A stretch of DNA of 10,150 bases, from assembly GCA_963169055.1 (NCBI GenBank), contig CAUJFU010000367.1, positions 1 to 10,150 on the forward strand, read 5' to 3'. The stretch comes from Myxococcota bacterium (GTDB lineage: Bacteria > Myxococcota_C > UBA6777). Each line of letters begins with the position of its first letter. The stretch's first letter is position 1. The notes under the pieces were generated by a model. That model had not been told where the DNA came from. It worked only from the letters and a program-made list of their open reading frames with translations, and made no database searches. The translations under genes and the position numbers were made by a program. Shown here in pieces: positions 1-7,531 of this stretch.

Positions 1-5
1 TCGTA

Positions 6-27
6 TCACCCGACGGGCATCGGGTGA
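6..27. repeat. Perfect 8-bp inverted repeat (hairpin)
   Basis: TCACCCGA (6-13) and TCGGGTGA (20-27) are perfectly complementary around a 6-nt loop. The element begins with TCGTATCACCC (1-11), which recurs at 549-559 and, inverted with one change, at 1095-1105. It therefore seems to belong to a dispersed family. No T-run follows on either strand, so a terminator role is not indicated. The element may extend beyond the window edge. Confidence 0.7.
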
Positions 28-64
28 AGAAAAGAGACTGAACTGTCATACCGATACGAAAAAG

Positions 65-111
65 GCCGTTGTTGCCTGCGCGGGCGGTTCCCGAACCGCC
101 CCTACAACGGC
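65..111. repeat. Nested palindromic intergenic repeat, copy 1
   Basis: An inner hairpin of GGGCGGTTC (82-90) and GAACCGCCC (93-101) sits inside outer arms GCCGTTGT (65-72) and ACAACGGC (104-111), which are also perfectly complementary. The right side of the inner hairpin runs into CCCCTAC, a junction shared with the copies at 181-237 and 331-406. Such elements, with a GC-rich palindrome next to CCCCTAC, resemble dispersed bacterial intergenic repeats. No coding sequence was seen here. Confidence 0.8.
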
Positions 112-180
112 TTGATTCTTCACGCTTTCCCTTTTCCACTGTCTTATACGACATCCGCAGGTTGCCTGCTCGTACAGAGA

Positions 181-237
181 GATGAAAATCCCCGTGAATG
201 GGGCAAGGGCGTATGCAATACGCCCCTACCTTTCATC
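181..237. repeat. Nested palindromic intergenic repeat, copy 2
   Basis: The outer arms GATGAAA (181-187) and TTTCATC (231-237) pair perfectly. They enclose two hairpins: CCCC/GGGG (190-193 with 200-203) and GGGCGTA/TACGCCC (207-213 with 219-225). The second hairpin continues into CCCCTACC. This gives a three-way-junction shape. The outer arm sequence is unrelated to that of copy 1, yet its self-complementarity is kept. The GTTGCCTGC at 164-172 is also found in copy 1 at 71-79. Confidence 0.8.
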
Positions 238-330
238 ACACCCTACACGGAGGTCGTATCCTCGGTCTTTTTAGGTATATTTGCGTGTGCTTTGTCTACG
301 ATTCTTTCGCTCGATCCGTCTTCGATGCAA

Positions 331-406
331 GGCCATGTTTGCGTAGGGGCGGTTCGCGAACCGCCCGTGTATCGGGACATCGAGCAGCGAACGGACATGG
401 GGGGCC
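331..406. repeat. Nested palindromic intergenic repeat, copy 3 (inverted)
   Basis: A perfect 20-nt palindrome lies at 347-366 (arms GGGCGGTTCG and CGAACCGCCC). It is preceded by GTAGGGG, the reverse complement of the CCCCTAC junction in copies 1 and 2. Outer arms CCATGT (333-338) and ACATGG (395-400) are complementary. A small CCCG/CGGG hairpin (364-367 with 373-376) overlaps the palindrome and matches the extra hairpin of copy 2. GTGTATCGGGA (367-377) recurs at 586-596. Confidence 0.75.
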
Positions 407-447
407 GACAAAAGAAAGAGCGATCATTCTCGACTATCCGGTGTTTC

Positions 448-482
448 CGCCTTAACAAGGCGCGTATGGGGGCGGCCCCCCC
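448..482. repeat. Two adjacent GC-rich hairpins
   Basis: CGCCTT (448-453) pairs perfectly with AAGGCG (457-462). It is followed directly by GGGGG (468-472) facing a C-run (476-482). These lie in the same gene-free, palindrome-rich stretch as the neighbouring repeats. No poly-T tract follows, and function is unknown. Confidence 0.5.
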
Positions 483-548
483 GTGGCTAACACTCGGGCA
501 CATCCTCTGTAAAGCCAATCCATCGGGGGTATCTGACAGAGGGGCTTG

Positions 549-597
549 TCGTATCACCCTCACCCCCAGCCCCCCCTCTCCCCGCGTGTATCGGGAT
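549..597. repeat. CCCTCACCCC...CCCCTCTCCCC dispersed repeat, left copy
   Basis: The element begins TCGTATCACCCTCACCCC (549-566) and continues through a C-rich core to CCCCTCTCCCC. It ends near GTGTATCGGGA (586-596), which is shared with copy 3 of the upstream palindromes. Its first 18 nt match the reverse complement of 1088-1105 with one mismatch. The two small plus-strand genes lie between them. The right edge is only about 30 nt from the first ATG of the downstream reading frame. Confidence 0.75.
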
Positions 598-627
598 TGT
601 GCTTATTTGAACTGGTATTTAGAATGG

Positions 628-861
628 ATGGATGCGGAGTTTGGCGGTGCGCCGTATTATCAAACCGTGCGGGGGGTCTTTGTGGAAGGTGAGGCCGCCT
701 ATGAAGGTTCGGGGTTTCAGAGCAAAAATCATCTTCAGATCGCAGTTCGTGATCCATCGTGTATTTTAGGCTACTTTCGGCCACGTGTAGCGAAAGGAGA
801 AAAGGATGAGCAGCCAACAGGAGAGAAAGATCCCGAAGGAATGGGATTATTATCGGAGTGA
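628..861 (+). CDS. Small conserved-looking hypothetical protein
   Basis: This 77-residue frame begins MDAEFGGAPYYQTV. Its core reads like a small globular domain, with VEGE (about residues 19-22), YEGSGF, a KNHLQIAVRD strand and CILGYFRPR. I recognise the style of small hypothetical proteins with a '(I/L)QI.VR(D/N)..CI.GYFRP' motif, but know no function for them. The start is uncertain. ATG 628 has no clear ribosome binding site, and an in-frame TTG at 607 would add LNWYLEW, which also looks protein-like. The open frame continues upstream only through repeat DNA, so the 5' end may have been lost or replaced by the repeat ending near 597. The natural domain probably ends near GYFRPR. The 3' end overlaps the next gene by 56 nt, and the tail after that motif is Lys/Glu/Gly-rich and may be read-through. 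Confidence 0.5.
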   Translation: MDAEFGGAPYYQTVRGVFVEGEAAYEGSGFQSKNHLQIAVRDPSCILGYFRPRVAKGEKDEQPTGEKDPEGMGLLSE

Positions 862-1036
862 AGAATACCATTTTCACTTGAAGGCGATGGAATCATTTGA
901 CCGACTGACAGAGAAAGAAAAGTTTGCGACACTTGTTCGGGCAGGGATCATCAACCAGCAAGGCGAATTGACGGAGATGGCGGGCGGTATGGGGAAAGCG
1001 GATAGTGATGGCGGCGAAGGTGGCCTCGCCAAGTGA
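806..1036 (+). CDS. Small hypothetical protein
   Basis: This is a 76-residue acidic and basic hydrophilic protein. Its start is well supported: AAAGGAG (793-799) lies six bases before ATG 806. Residues about 5-50 look helical and charged. A motif TLVRAGIINQQGELTE (about 42-57) resembles the '(L/F)VRAGI(L/I)...G.LT' ending of short hypothetical proteins, often found beside small partner genes in my recollection. The tail is Gly-rich. It overlaps the end of the upstream small gene, which suggests translational coupling. A repeat (1063-1105) follows the stop. A toxin-antitoxin or similar two-gene arrangement is possible, but nothing in the sequence proves it. No catalytic motif, signal peptide or membrane segment is visible. 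Confidence 0.6.
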   Translation: MSSQQERKIPKEWDYYRSEEYHFHLKAMESFDRLTEKEKFATLVRAGIINQQGELTEMAGGMGKADSDGGEGGLAK

Positions 1037-1062
1037 GAGCGTTGGGGCTTTGGGAGCGTCGC

Positions 1063-1105
1063 AGGGAGAGGGGTGCCGCGTAGCGGCGGGGTGAGGGTGA
1101 CACGA
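1063..1105. repeat. GGGAGAGGGG...GGGGTGAGGG dispersed repeat, right copy (inverted)
   Basis: Read on the minus strand this begins TCGTGTCACCCTCACCCC (1105-1088), one base different from 549-566, and ends CCCCTCTCCC. Between these blocks is a hairpin GCCGC/GCGGC (1075-1079 with 1083-1087, loop GTA), which the left copy lacks. It sits between the end of the small-gene pair and the end of lpd. It could help end transcription from either side, but no poly-T run is present. Confidence 0.75.
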
Positions 1106-1176
1106 AATGGCCCAACCACAGGGCGTCTATAGCGGATCGCACCTACTCTTCGATCACACTTCTTTCGGAGACCGTC

Positions 1177-2964
1177 TTATCGGGCTGGCTTTTTGGGGAG
1201 GTAGAGGTCGGTGATTGTGCCTTCGAAGGCTTCGGCGGCGAAGGCGATGGTTTCGGAGAGTGTGGGGTGGGGGTGGACGGTCAAACCGACATCGTGGGCA
1301 TCCGCGCCCATCTCGATGGCAAGGGCGACTTCGGCGATCAGATCGCCTGCGTTGGGGCCGACGATGCCCGCGCCAAGGACACGGTGGGTTTCGGGATCGA
1401 AGATCACTTTGGTGAGTCCTTCGTCACGGGCAAGCGCGAGCGCACGTCCCGATGCAGCCCAAGGGAACGTCCCTTTGCCGAAGGGGATGCCTTGGGCTTG
1501 GGCTTCGGTTTCGGTGAGGCCGACCCAAGCGACTTCGGGATCGGTGTAGGCGACGCTCGGGATCACCCGCGCATCAAAGAAGGATGCTTCTCCTGCGCAG
1601 ACTTCGGCAGCGGTTTTGCCTTCGTGGGTGGCTTTGTGGGCAAGCATCGGTTGGCCGATGATATCGCCGATCGCAAAGATATGCGGGACGTTGGTGTGCA
1701 TCTGATTGTCGGTGACGGGGATAAATCCACGTTCGTCGACGTACACGCCTGCTTTTTCGGCATCGATCTTCTTGCCGTTTGGGGTGCGTCCGACCGAGAC
1801 AAGGATCATGTCGTAGCGTTGGGGTTCTTTGGGGGCTTGCTTGCCATCGAAATGCACCGTGAGTCCGTGTGCATCGGCTTCTACCTTGGTGACGCGGGTT
1901 TCGAGCATGATCGCTTCGTAGCGCTTTTCGATGTAGCGATGATAAGGCCGCACCACATCGCGATCTGCGCCCGTCATCAAACCACCGAGCATCTCGACCA
2001 CACTAATCCGCGCTCCAAGCGCCGCATACACCGTCGCCATCTCTAGCCCGATGATCCCGCCGCCAAGCACCAACATCCGCTCAGGCAAAAAGCGCAACTC
2101 CAACGCGCCCGTCGAATCTACGATGCGCGGATCGTTCGGAATAAAGGGCAGTTTGACGGGTTGCGATCCTGCTGCGATGATGCACTTTTCAAAACGGACG
2201 ATGGTTTTTTTGCCTTCATCGTCGGTAGCTTCGATGTGGTAGGGATCGAGAAAGCGCCCGTATCCTCGGACGACTTGCACTTTGCGTTGTTTTGCAAGGC
2301 CGCCGAGTCCGCCTGTAAGCTTGCCGACCACGCTGTCTTTCCATGTGCGCAAGGCGTCAAGGTCGATCTTTGGCGGTCCAAAGGTGATGCCGTGTTTGGC
2401 AAAAGCCTTGGCTTCATCGAGGATCTTGGCGGCGTGTAGCAGCGCCTTCGAAGGGATGCAGCCGACGTTGAGGCAGACGCCTCCGAGTGTTGGGTAGCGT
2501 TCGATCAAGACGGTTTGTAGGCCGAGATCCGCAGCGCGGAAAGCAGCGGTGTATCCGCCCGGTCCTGAACCGAGTACGACGACTTGTGCCGTTATATCGG
2601 CTTTTCCACTAAATACCCCTGCACCCGGGACGGGGATCATGGGCAAAGAAGGAGTGGAGACCGAAGACGGCGGACCTTGGAGGGGGATAGCTTTGGAAGA
2701 GGGGGGGGCAGAAAGGGCGGTGGCATCGTCCACTTCGAGAGAAAGGATCAGGTTGCCTTCGCTGACTTTGTCGCCGATCTGCACAAAGATCTCTTTGACG
2801 ATCCCGGCCATCGGTGCGGGAAGATCGAGAGAGGCTTTGTCGTTTTCCAAGGTGATCATCGCGTCATCGGCCTTGAGTTTATCGCCGCGCTTGACGTGGA
2901 CTTCGATCACATCGACCGATTGAAAGTCCCCGATGTCAGGGACTTTGATCTGTTCAATCTTCAT
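1177..2964 (-). CDS. lpd: Dihydrolipoyl dehydrogenase (E3) with N-terminal lipoyl domain
   Basis: The E3 flavoenzyme reoxidises dihydrolipoamide on E2 and passes electrons through FAD to NAD+. Residues 1-80 are a lipoyl domain with lipoylation site DKA (Lys43). A Pro/Ser/Ala-rich linker runs to about 125, followed by a full E3 module. Visible there are the FAD-binding GSGPGG (about 132-137), the redox disulfide motif CLNVGC (Cys164/Cys169), the NAD-binding GGGIIG, the FAD-contact motif FAIGD, and the C-terminal HPHPTLSE with the catalytic His-Glu. The expected length for the family with this extra domain is about 590. ATG 2964 is preferred over an adjacent TTG at 2967; GGGAG (2978-2974) lies nine bases upstream. 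The gene begins 32 nt after aceF and is the last of the operon. Lipoyl-E3 fusions are known from Neisseria and Ralstonia PDH complexes, whereas E. coli Lpd lacks this domain. The lipoyl domain closely resembles that of the neighbouring E2. Confidence 0.97.
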   Translation of the reverse strand: MKIEQIKVPDIGDFQSVDVIEVHVKRGDKLKADDAMITLENDKASLDLPAPMAGIVKEIFVQIGDKVSEGNLILSLEVDDATALSAPPSSKAIPLQGPPSSVSTPSLPMIPVPGAGVFSGKADITAQVVVLGSGPGGYTAAFRAADLGLQTVLIERYPTLGGVCLNVGCIPSKALLHAAKILDEAKAFAKHGITFGPPKIDLDALRTWKDSVVGKLTGGLGGLAKQRKVQVVRGYGRFLDPYHIEATDDEGKKTIVRFEKCIIAAGSQPVKLPFIPNDPRIVDSTGALELRFLPERMLVLGGGIIGLEMATVYAALGARISVVEMLGGLMTGADRDVVRPYHRYIEKRYEAIMLETRVTKVEADAHGLTVHFDGKQAPKEPQRYDMILVSVGRTPNGKKIDAEKAGVYVDERGFIPVTDNQMHTNVPHIFAIGDIIGQPMLAHKATHEGKTAAEVCAGEASFFDARVIPSVAYTDPEVAWVGLTETEAQAQGIPFGKGTFPWAASGRALALARDEGLTKVIFDPETHRVLGAGIVGPNAGDLIAEVALAIEMGADAHDVGLTVHPHPTLSETIAFAAEAFEGTITDLYLPKKPAR

Positions 2965-2996
2965 CAAAAAATACTCCCAGTCGATAGTTTCGGCGA

Positions 2997-4313
2997 TTAC
3001 AACAAGATGCGGCGGATATCACCGAGAACAACAGCGAGATGACGGCAGAAACGGGCAGCTTCGGCCCCATCGATCACGCGGTGATCGTAAGACAACGAAA
3101 GCGGCTGCATCAACCGAGGTACAAAGGCTTTTCCATCCCATTCGGGCTGGATCTTGGATCGCGTCATCCCAAGGATCGCGACTTCGGGGGCGTTGATGAT
3201 CGGTGTAAAGCTGGTTCCGCCGATCCCGCCAAGGCTCGATATTGTGAAGGTTCCGCCTTGGATATCGCTGACCGCCAACTTGTTGTCTCGGGCTTTTTTG
3301 CTGAGGGTCGCAAGCTCCGCAGAAAGCTCGTACACCGTTTTTTTGTCAACATCGCGGATCACGGGAACAACAAGCCCTTGGGGAGTGTCGACCGCGATAC
3401 CGATGTGATAATACTTTTTGAGGATCAGTTTTTCGCCCGCAGGATCGAGCGAAGCGTTGAAGGTGGGGAAAGTCTGAAGCGCGTTGACAACGGCTTTCAT
3501 CGCAAAGCCAAGCAGCGTGACGCGCACGCCTTTCTTTTCGGCTTCGTCTTTGAGCGACTTGCGGAAGTCCTCTAGCTCGGTGATATCGGCTTCATCGTTG
3601 TGTGTGACGTGCGGGATATTTAGCCAAGAGCGTGTCATCGCTTGAGCGGTCAGGCGCTTGATGCGGCCAAGCTCGATGCTTTCGATGAGACCGAACTTTG
3701 TAAAGTCGACCGCAGGGATCGCAGGGATACCCGAACCGACCATTTGAACGGGTGCAGCAGCGGGTTTGGGGGCTGGCTTGGCCCCTTCTTTGAGGAAGAT
3801 ATCGACATCTTCTTGGGTGATGCGGCCTTTGCGGCCTGTTCCTGTGACGCGACGGAGATCCACGCCTTTTTCTCGCGCATAGCGACGAATCGAAGGGCTG
3901 GCGTAGGCACGTTCGACATGGGATGCAGGGAGGGCGGTGGCTTCGCCTGTTGTCACGGCTTTGGCGGGTGTTGAAGGGATAGCCACCGAGGAAGCTTGAG
4001 AGACGGGGGCTGCCGAGGCCGATGTTGCGGGGCTTGTTGTGGGTGCAGAAGCGCTCGGGGCGGAAGATGCGCCTGTTGCAGTCTCAAGGATCATGATCGG
4101 GCTACCCATCGAGACTTTGTCGCCGATCTTGATCTGGACTTCTTTGACGGTGCCTGCTTGGGTGGCAGGGATATCGAGGGATGCTTTATCGCTTTCGAGG
4201 GTGATCAAGGGGTCATCGATCTTGATCTTTTTCCCTACTGTGACATGAACTTCGATCACATCGACGTTTGCGAAGTCGCCGATGTCAGGAACCAGAATCG
4301 TTGTAAGGCTCAT
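2997..4313 (-). CDS. aceF: Pyruvate dehydrogenase E2, dihydrolipoyl acetyltransferase
   Basis: This is the core of the pyruvate dehydrogenase complex. It transfers the acetyl group from lipoamide to CoA. The 438 residues contain one lipoyl domain (1-78, lipoyl-lysine Lys43 in SDKASLD) and an Ala/Pro/Ser/Thr-rich flexible linker (about 79-132). Next is a peripheral subunit-binding domain (about 136-174, [16 protein letters not shown] through GRITQEDV), then a second Ala/Pro linker. The catalytic domain (about 205-438) ends in the acyltransferase signature DHRVIDG with His411. E. coli AceF has three lipoyl domains and about 630 residues, so this is a short single-lipoyl form. ATG 4313 has GGGAGAAG upstream. 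The gene lies 50 nt after aceE and 32 nt before lpd, consistent with co-transcription. The pyruvate assignment, rather than 2-oxoglutarate, rests on the adjacent AceE-type E1. Confidence 0.97.
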   Translation of the reverse strand: MSLTTILVPDIGDFANVDVIEVHVTVGKKIKIDDPLITLESDKASLDIPATQAGTVKEVQIKIGDKVSMGSPIMILETATGASSAPSASAPTTSPATSASAAPVSQASSVAIPSTPAKAVTTGEATALPASHVERAYASPSIRRYAREKGVDLRRVTGTGRKGRITQEDVDIFLKEGAKPAPKPAAAPVQMVGSGIPAIPAVDFTKFGLIESIELGRIKRLTAQAMTRSWLNIPHVTHNDEADITELEDFRKSLKDEAEKKGVRVTLLGFAMKAVVNALQTFPTFNASLDPAGEKLILKKYYHIGIAVDTPQGLVVPVIRDVDKKTVYELSAELATLSKKARDNKLAVSDIQGGTFTISSLGGIGGTSFTPIINAPEVAILGMTRSKIQPEWDGKAFVPRLMQPLSLSYDHRVIDGAEAARFCRHLAVVLGDIRRILL

Positions 4314-4363
4314 CTGTGGTTCTTCTCCCTTTGGGCGGGTGGGAAGCGAGGTGGTGGACCCGC

Positions 4364-7030
4364 TTAGGCTCGGCGTGGATTGGGTTTGTCGGGATGGATG
4401 TCGTATTTGTTGAGTGCCTCGACAGCGCGTTCCATTGGGAGAGTCCCTTCGTCGGCGAGGGATTTAAGGGCTGTATAAGCGATGTGATAGCGATCCACCT
4501 CAAAATGCGCACGCAAGCGAGCGCGGCTATCCGAACGGCCATATCCATCGGTGCCAAGGGTGACATAACGTCGCGGCACAAAAGCGCGGATCTGTTCGGC
4601 GTAGAGGCGCAGATAATCCGAGCTTGCGATGATCGGGCCTTGGGTGGGAGCAAGAAGCTGGGTGACATAGCTTTCACGCGCCGCAGCGGTGGGATGCAAA
4701 CGATTCCAACGCTCGATATCTTGGCCGTCGCGTGCCAACTCATTAAAGCTCGTCACACTCCAAACATCCGCCGCGATACCAAAGTCTTTTTCGAGCAGTT
4801 CGGCGGCTGCAAGCGATTCACGCAAGATCGTTCCACAGCCAAGAAGCTGAACACGCGGGCCTTCGGTGGTGCTTTGGCGCAAACGATACATCCCCTTGAT
4901 AATGCCTTCTTCGACCCCTTCGGGCATGGCGGGATGATGGTAGTTTTCGTTCATGGTGGTGATGTAGAAGTAGACGTCCTCTTGTTGGACGTACATCCGC
5001 TGGAGTCCGTGATGGAAGATCACGGCGACTTCGTATTGGAAGGTGGGGTCGTAAGAGACGCAGCTTGGGATGAATTGGGCGAAGAGATGGCTGTGCCCGT
5101 CTTGGTGTTGGAGTCCTTCGCCGTTGAGCGTGGTGCGTCCAGAAGTTCCACCGATCAAAAAGCCGCGTGTGCGGCAATCACCTGCTGCCCACGCAAGATC
5201 GCCGATGCGTTGGAAACCAAACATCGAATAAAACAGATACACCGAGATCATCTGGATGCCGTAGTTGCTATAGGCCGTCCCAGCGGCGATCCAAGAAGAG
5301 ATGGCCCCTGCTTCGTTGATGCCTTCTTGAAGGATCTGTCCTTTGATATCTTCGCGGTAAGGCATGATCTCACGGGCATCTTGGGGAGTATACTTTTGGC
5401 CTTCGTGTGCGTAGATGCCGATCTGCCGGAACATCCCTTCCATCCCAAACGTGCGTGCTTCGTCAGGAACGATCGGCACGATCCGAGGCCCGATATCTTT
5501 GTCGCGTGCAAGCGTTGCAAGAAGACGCACCACCGCCATCGTGGTCGAAAGGGTGCGCGAACCCGAATCTCCCAACAGCAAGCCAAAACTCGATAGATCG
5601 GGGATGGTCAGCGGTTCTTCGACTTTGGGGCGACGGGCCGGCAAGAAACCACCGAGCGCAGCGCGGCGCTCTTTGAGATAGCGCATCTCGGGGCTGTCTT
5701 CGGGGGGGCTGATGAAGTTCAGTTCGTCGATATCTCGATCGGACACAGGAATCTGAAAGCGTTTGCGGAAGGTGCGGAGCTGCTCGCCTTCCATGTTCTT
5801 TTGTTGGTGGGTGATGTTGAGACCTTCGCCCGCATCGCCCATGCCAAAGCCTTTGACGGTCTTGGCGAGGATCAGCGTGGGTTGGCCTTGGGTGTTCACC
5901 GCTTCGAGATAAGCGTTGTAAACCTTGGTGGCATCGTGTCCACCGCGCACAAGATCATAAAAGATCTGATCGTCGCTCATGTGTTCGACCATCCGCCGAA
6001 GCTCTGGATAGCGACCAAAGAAATGCTCGCGGATATAAGCGCCGCCGTTGGCGCGGAAGTTTTGGTACTCCCCATCAAGGCACTCGTTAAAGCGCTTCTT
6101 GAGCCAGCCGTTGTGGTCTTGAGCCAAGAGTTTGTCCCATCCCGCACCCCACAAACACTTGATCACGTTCCATCCCGCACCACGGAAGTTTCCTTCGAGT
6201 TCTTGAACGATATTGCCGTTGCCACGGACAGGACCATCAAGGCGCTGCAAGTTGCAATTCACCACAAAGATCAAGTTGTCGAGATTTTCGCGGGCGGCCA
6301 GTCCGATGGCACCTTGGGATTCGGGTTCGTCCATCTCCCCGTCTCCCAAAAACACCCAGATCTTGCGGTCGGAGCGCGGGATTAGTTCGCGGTTTTCGAG
6401 GTACTTCATAAAGCGGGCTTGATAGATCGCTGTGATCGGCCCCAGTCCCATCGAGACCGTCGGATATTGCCAAAAATGCGGCATCAACCATGGGTGCGGG
6501 TACGACGGCAGACCGTCGCCATCGACTTCGCGGCGGAAGTTTTCGAGTTGATCGCGGCTGAGGCGACCTTCCACAAAAGCGCGTGAATACACGCCCGGAG
6601 AGCTATGGCCTTGGAAGTACACCATATCTCCCGGCAGTCCGTCTTGGGGAGCGCGCCAAAAGTGATTGAATCCCACTTCGTACAACGTAGCCGAAGATTG
6701 GTAGCTTGCGAGGTGTCCTCCCGGCTTGGAGGGTTTGTGGTTGGCTTTGACCACCATCGCCACCGCATTCCACCGCAGATAGGCCATGATCCGCTCTTCC
6801 ATCGCCAAATCCCCCGGATAAGGCTTTTCGCGGTGAGCGGGGATCGAGTTAAGGTAGGGTGTGCGGTTGGTGTTGGGCAGTTTGGCCCCTGCGGTATAAG
6901 CGGTCGCTGCTGCTTGTGAAAGCAACCATGTGGCGCGATCGTGCCCGTCTCGCTCGATCACCACTTCCACAGCTTCTTGCCATTCTTGGGTCTCTAAAGG
7001 ATCGGGATCTTTATAGGATGGAATCGTCAT
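4364..7030 (-). CDS. aceE: Pyruvate dehydrogenase E1 component, homodimeric type
   Basis: This thiamine-diphosphate enzyme decarboxylates pyruvate and reductively acetylates the E2 lipoyl group. The length of 888 residues matches E. coli AceE (887). The ThDP/Mg site is clear: [10 protein letters not shown] (229-238) and [11 protein letters not shown] (258-268). GGHLASY (104-110) contains the conserved His106. [17 protein letters not shown] (393-409) matches the mobile active-site loop. The C-terminal half carries the transketolase-like pyrimidine-binding and C-terminal regions, including a [11 protein letters not shown] segment. ATG 7030 is supported by AAAGGAG (7043-7037) six bases upstream. 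It is the first gene of aceE-aceF-lpd. A promoter-like pair lies at 7076-7104. No frameshift or truncation was seen. I did not recognise a PdhR-type operator. Confidence 0.98.
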   Translation of the reverse strand: MTIPSYKDPDPLETQEWQEAVEVVIERDGHDRATWLLSQAAATAYTAGAKLPNTNRTPYLNSIPAHREKPYPGDLAMEERIMAYLRWNAVAMVVKANHKPSKPGGHLASYQSSATLYEVGFNHFWRAPQDGLPGDMVYFQGHSSPGVYSRAFVEGRLSRDQLENFRREVDGDGLPSYPHPWLMPHFWQYPTVSMGLGPITAIYQARFMKYLENRELIPRSDRKIWVFLGDGEMDEPESQGAIGLAARENLDNLIFVVNCNLQRLDGPVRGNGNIVQELEGNFRGAGWNVIKCLWGAGWDKLLAQDHNGWLKKRFNECLDGEYQNFRANGGAYIREHFFGRYPELRRMVEHMSDDQIFYDLVRGGHDATKVYNAYLEAVNTQGQPTLILAKTVKGFGMGDAGEGLNITHQQKNMEGEQLRTFRKRFQIPVSDRDIDELNFISPPEDSPEMRYLKERRAALGGFLPARRPKVEEPLTIPDLSSFGLLLGDSGSRTLSTTMAVVRLLATLARDKDIGPRIVPIVPDEARTFGMEGMFRQIGIYAHEGQKYTPQDAREIMPYREDIKGQILQEGINEAGAISSWIAAGTAYSNYGIQMISVYLFYSMFGFQRIGDLAWAAGDCRTRGFLIGGTSGRTTLNGEGLQHQDGHSHLFAQFIPSCVSYDPTFQYEVAVIFHHGLQRMYVQQEDVYFYITTMNENYHHPAMPEGVEEGIIKGMYRLRQSTTEGPRVQLLGCGTILRESLAAAELLEKDFGIAADVWSVTSFNELARDGQDIERWNRLHPTAAARESYVTQLLAPTQGPIIASSDYLRLYAEQIRAFVPRRYVTLGTDGYGRSDSRARLRAHFEVDRYHIAYTALKSLADEGTLPMERAVEALNKYDIHPDKPNPRRA

Positions 7031-7075
7031 CGAAGACTCCTTTGGGTGTGATAGACTTGTGCCTCAGCGCGGCGC

Positions 7076-7104
7076 ATTTTACTCATTCCCTCACCGAAAC
7101 CCAA
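7076..7104 (-). promoter_or_regulatory. Candidate sigma-70-like promoter for aceE-aceF-lpd
   Basis: On the minus strand TTGGGT (7104-7099) and TAAAAT (7081-7076) are separated by 17 nt. The -10 box matches the consensus at five of six positions, and the -35 box at three of six. Transcription would start near 7069, giving a leader of about 40 nt with a strong Shine-Dalgarno sequence. This is a sequence-only prediction, and a weak -35 often means an activator or a chance match. Confidence 0.4.
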
Positions 7105-7128
7105 GGCAAAAAATCCATTTTTTTCTGA

Positions 7129-7530
7129 ATGTTTCTTCATCGCGAAGCGGATAATCGGGAAAAATCTAGGCATGGTGAGCAGATAGCTTGTGTTGGTGGA
7201 TGGGGTTTGTTTTGTCCGAAATGCCCAAAAGCCGAGGGATGGGCAGGGAAATCATCGTTGGAGCGCTTGGATGAAGAATTCCCAGTCGGGAAATCATCGT
7301 TGGAGCGCTTGGATGAAGAATTCCCGGTCGGGAGATCATCGTTGAAGCGCTTGGATGAAGAATTTCCGGTCGGGAGATCATCGTTGAAGCGCTTGGATGA
7401 AGAATTCCCGGTCGGGAGATCATCGTTGAAGCGTTTGGATGAAGATTGCTGGGTCGGGAGAGCGGTGTTTGGGTGCGTGGATCAAGATTTCCGAGTTGGA
7501 TGGGCGCGGTTGCCAAGCGTGCGGGGGTGA
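7129..7530 (+). CDS. Possible repeat protein reading through the 42-bp array
   Basis: This open frame of 133 codons contains five good copies and one degenerate copy of a 14-residue unit, SSLERLDEEFPVGK/R. Among the better copies, three base changes fall at third positions and are silent (CCA/CCG, TTC/TTT, CGC/CGT). The others change Glu to Lys and Lys to Arg. This mildly favours coding on this strand. Against it, ATG 7129 has no good ribosome binding site, the N-terminal 40 residues look random, and the frame would diverge from the aceE promoter. The stop is one base from the end of the convergent gene at 7532. The opposite strand is also open through the array, because a 42-bp period keeps any stop-free frame open. 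I recognise no family. Confidence 0.28.
   Translation: MFLHREADNREKSRHGEQIACVGGWGLFCPKCPKAEGWAGKSSLERLDEEFPVGKSSLERLDEEFPVGRSSLKRLDEEFPVGRSSLKRLDEEFPVGRSSLKRLDEDCWVGRAVFGCVDQDFRVGWARLPSVRG
7251..7502. repeat. 42-bp tandem repeat array, six units
   Basis: Units lie at 7251-7292, 7293-7334, 7335-7376, 7377-7418, 7419-7460 and 7461-7502. Units 1-4 differ at a handful of positions, unit 5 diverges at its 3' end, and unit 6 is clearly degenerate. Most units hold two small palindromes: AAGCGCTT (or GAGCGCTT in units 1-2) and TCCCGGTCGGGA. There is no spacer sequence, so it is not CRISPR. The array begins about 150 bp upstream of the proposed aceE promoter and ends 30 bp from the end of the next gene. 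Confidence 0.95.
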
Positions 7531-7531
7531 G

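Noticed and set aside
112-627. Upstream part of a long plus-strand open frame
   Set aside because: It passes through three palindromic repeats and C-rich elements and has no plausible protein features. Only the segment from about 607 or 628 looks like a protein.
1106-1176. Intrinsic terminator directly after lpd
   Set aside because: No GC-rich stem followed by a T-run was found. The nearest strong hairpin (1075-1087) lacks a T-run.
1267-2046. 259-codon plus-strand open frame
   Set aside because: It is antisense to lpd and has no recognisable domain.
4316-5596. 426-codon plus-strand open frame
   Set aside because: It lies antisense to aceE, whose motifs are unmistakable. The frame is open because of codon bias on the real strand.
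7251-7502. CRISPR array
   Set aside because: The 42-bp units abut directly with no unique spacers, and no cas genes are nearby.
7166-7516. Minus-strand open frame through the 42-bp array
   Set aside because: The base differences between units that are silent on the plus strand change residues here. The frame is Pro/Ser/His-rich with no supported start.
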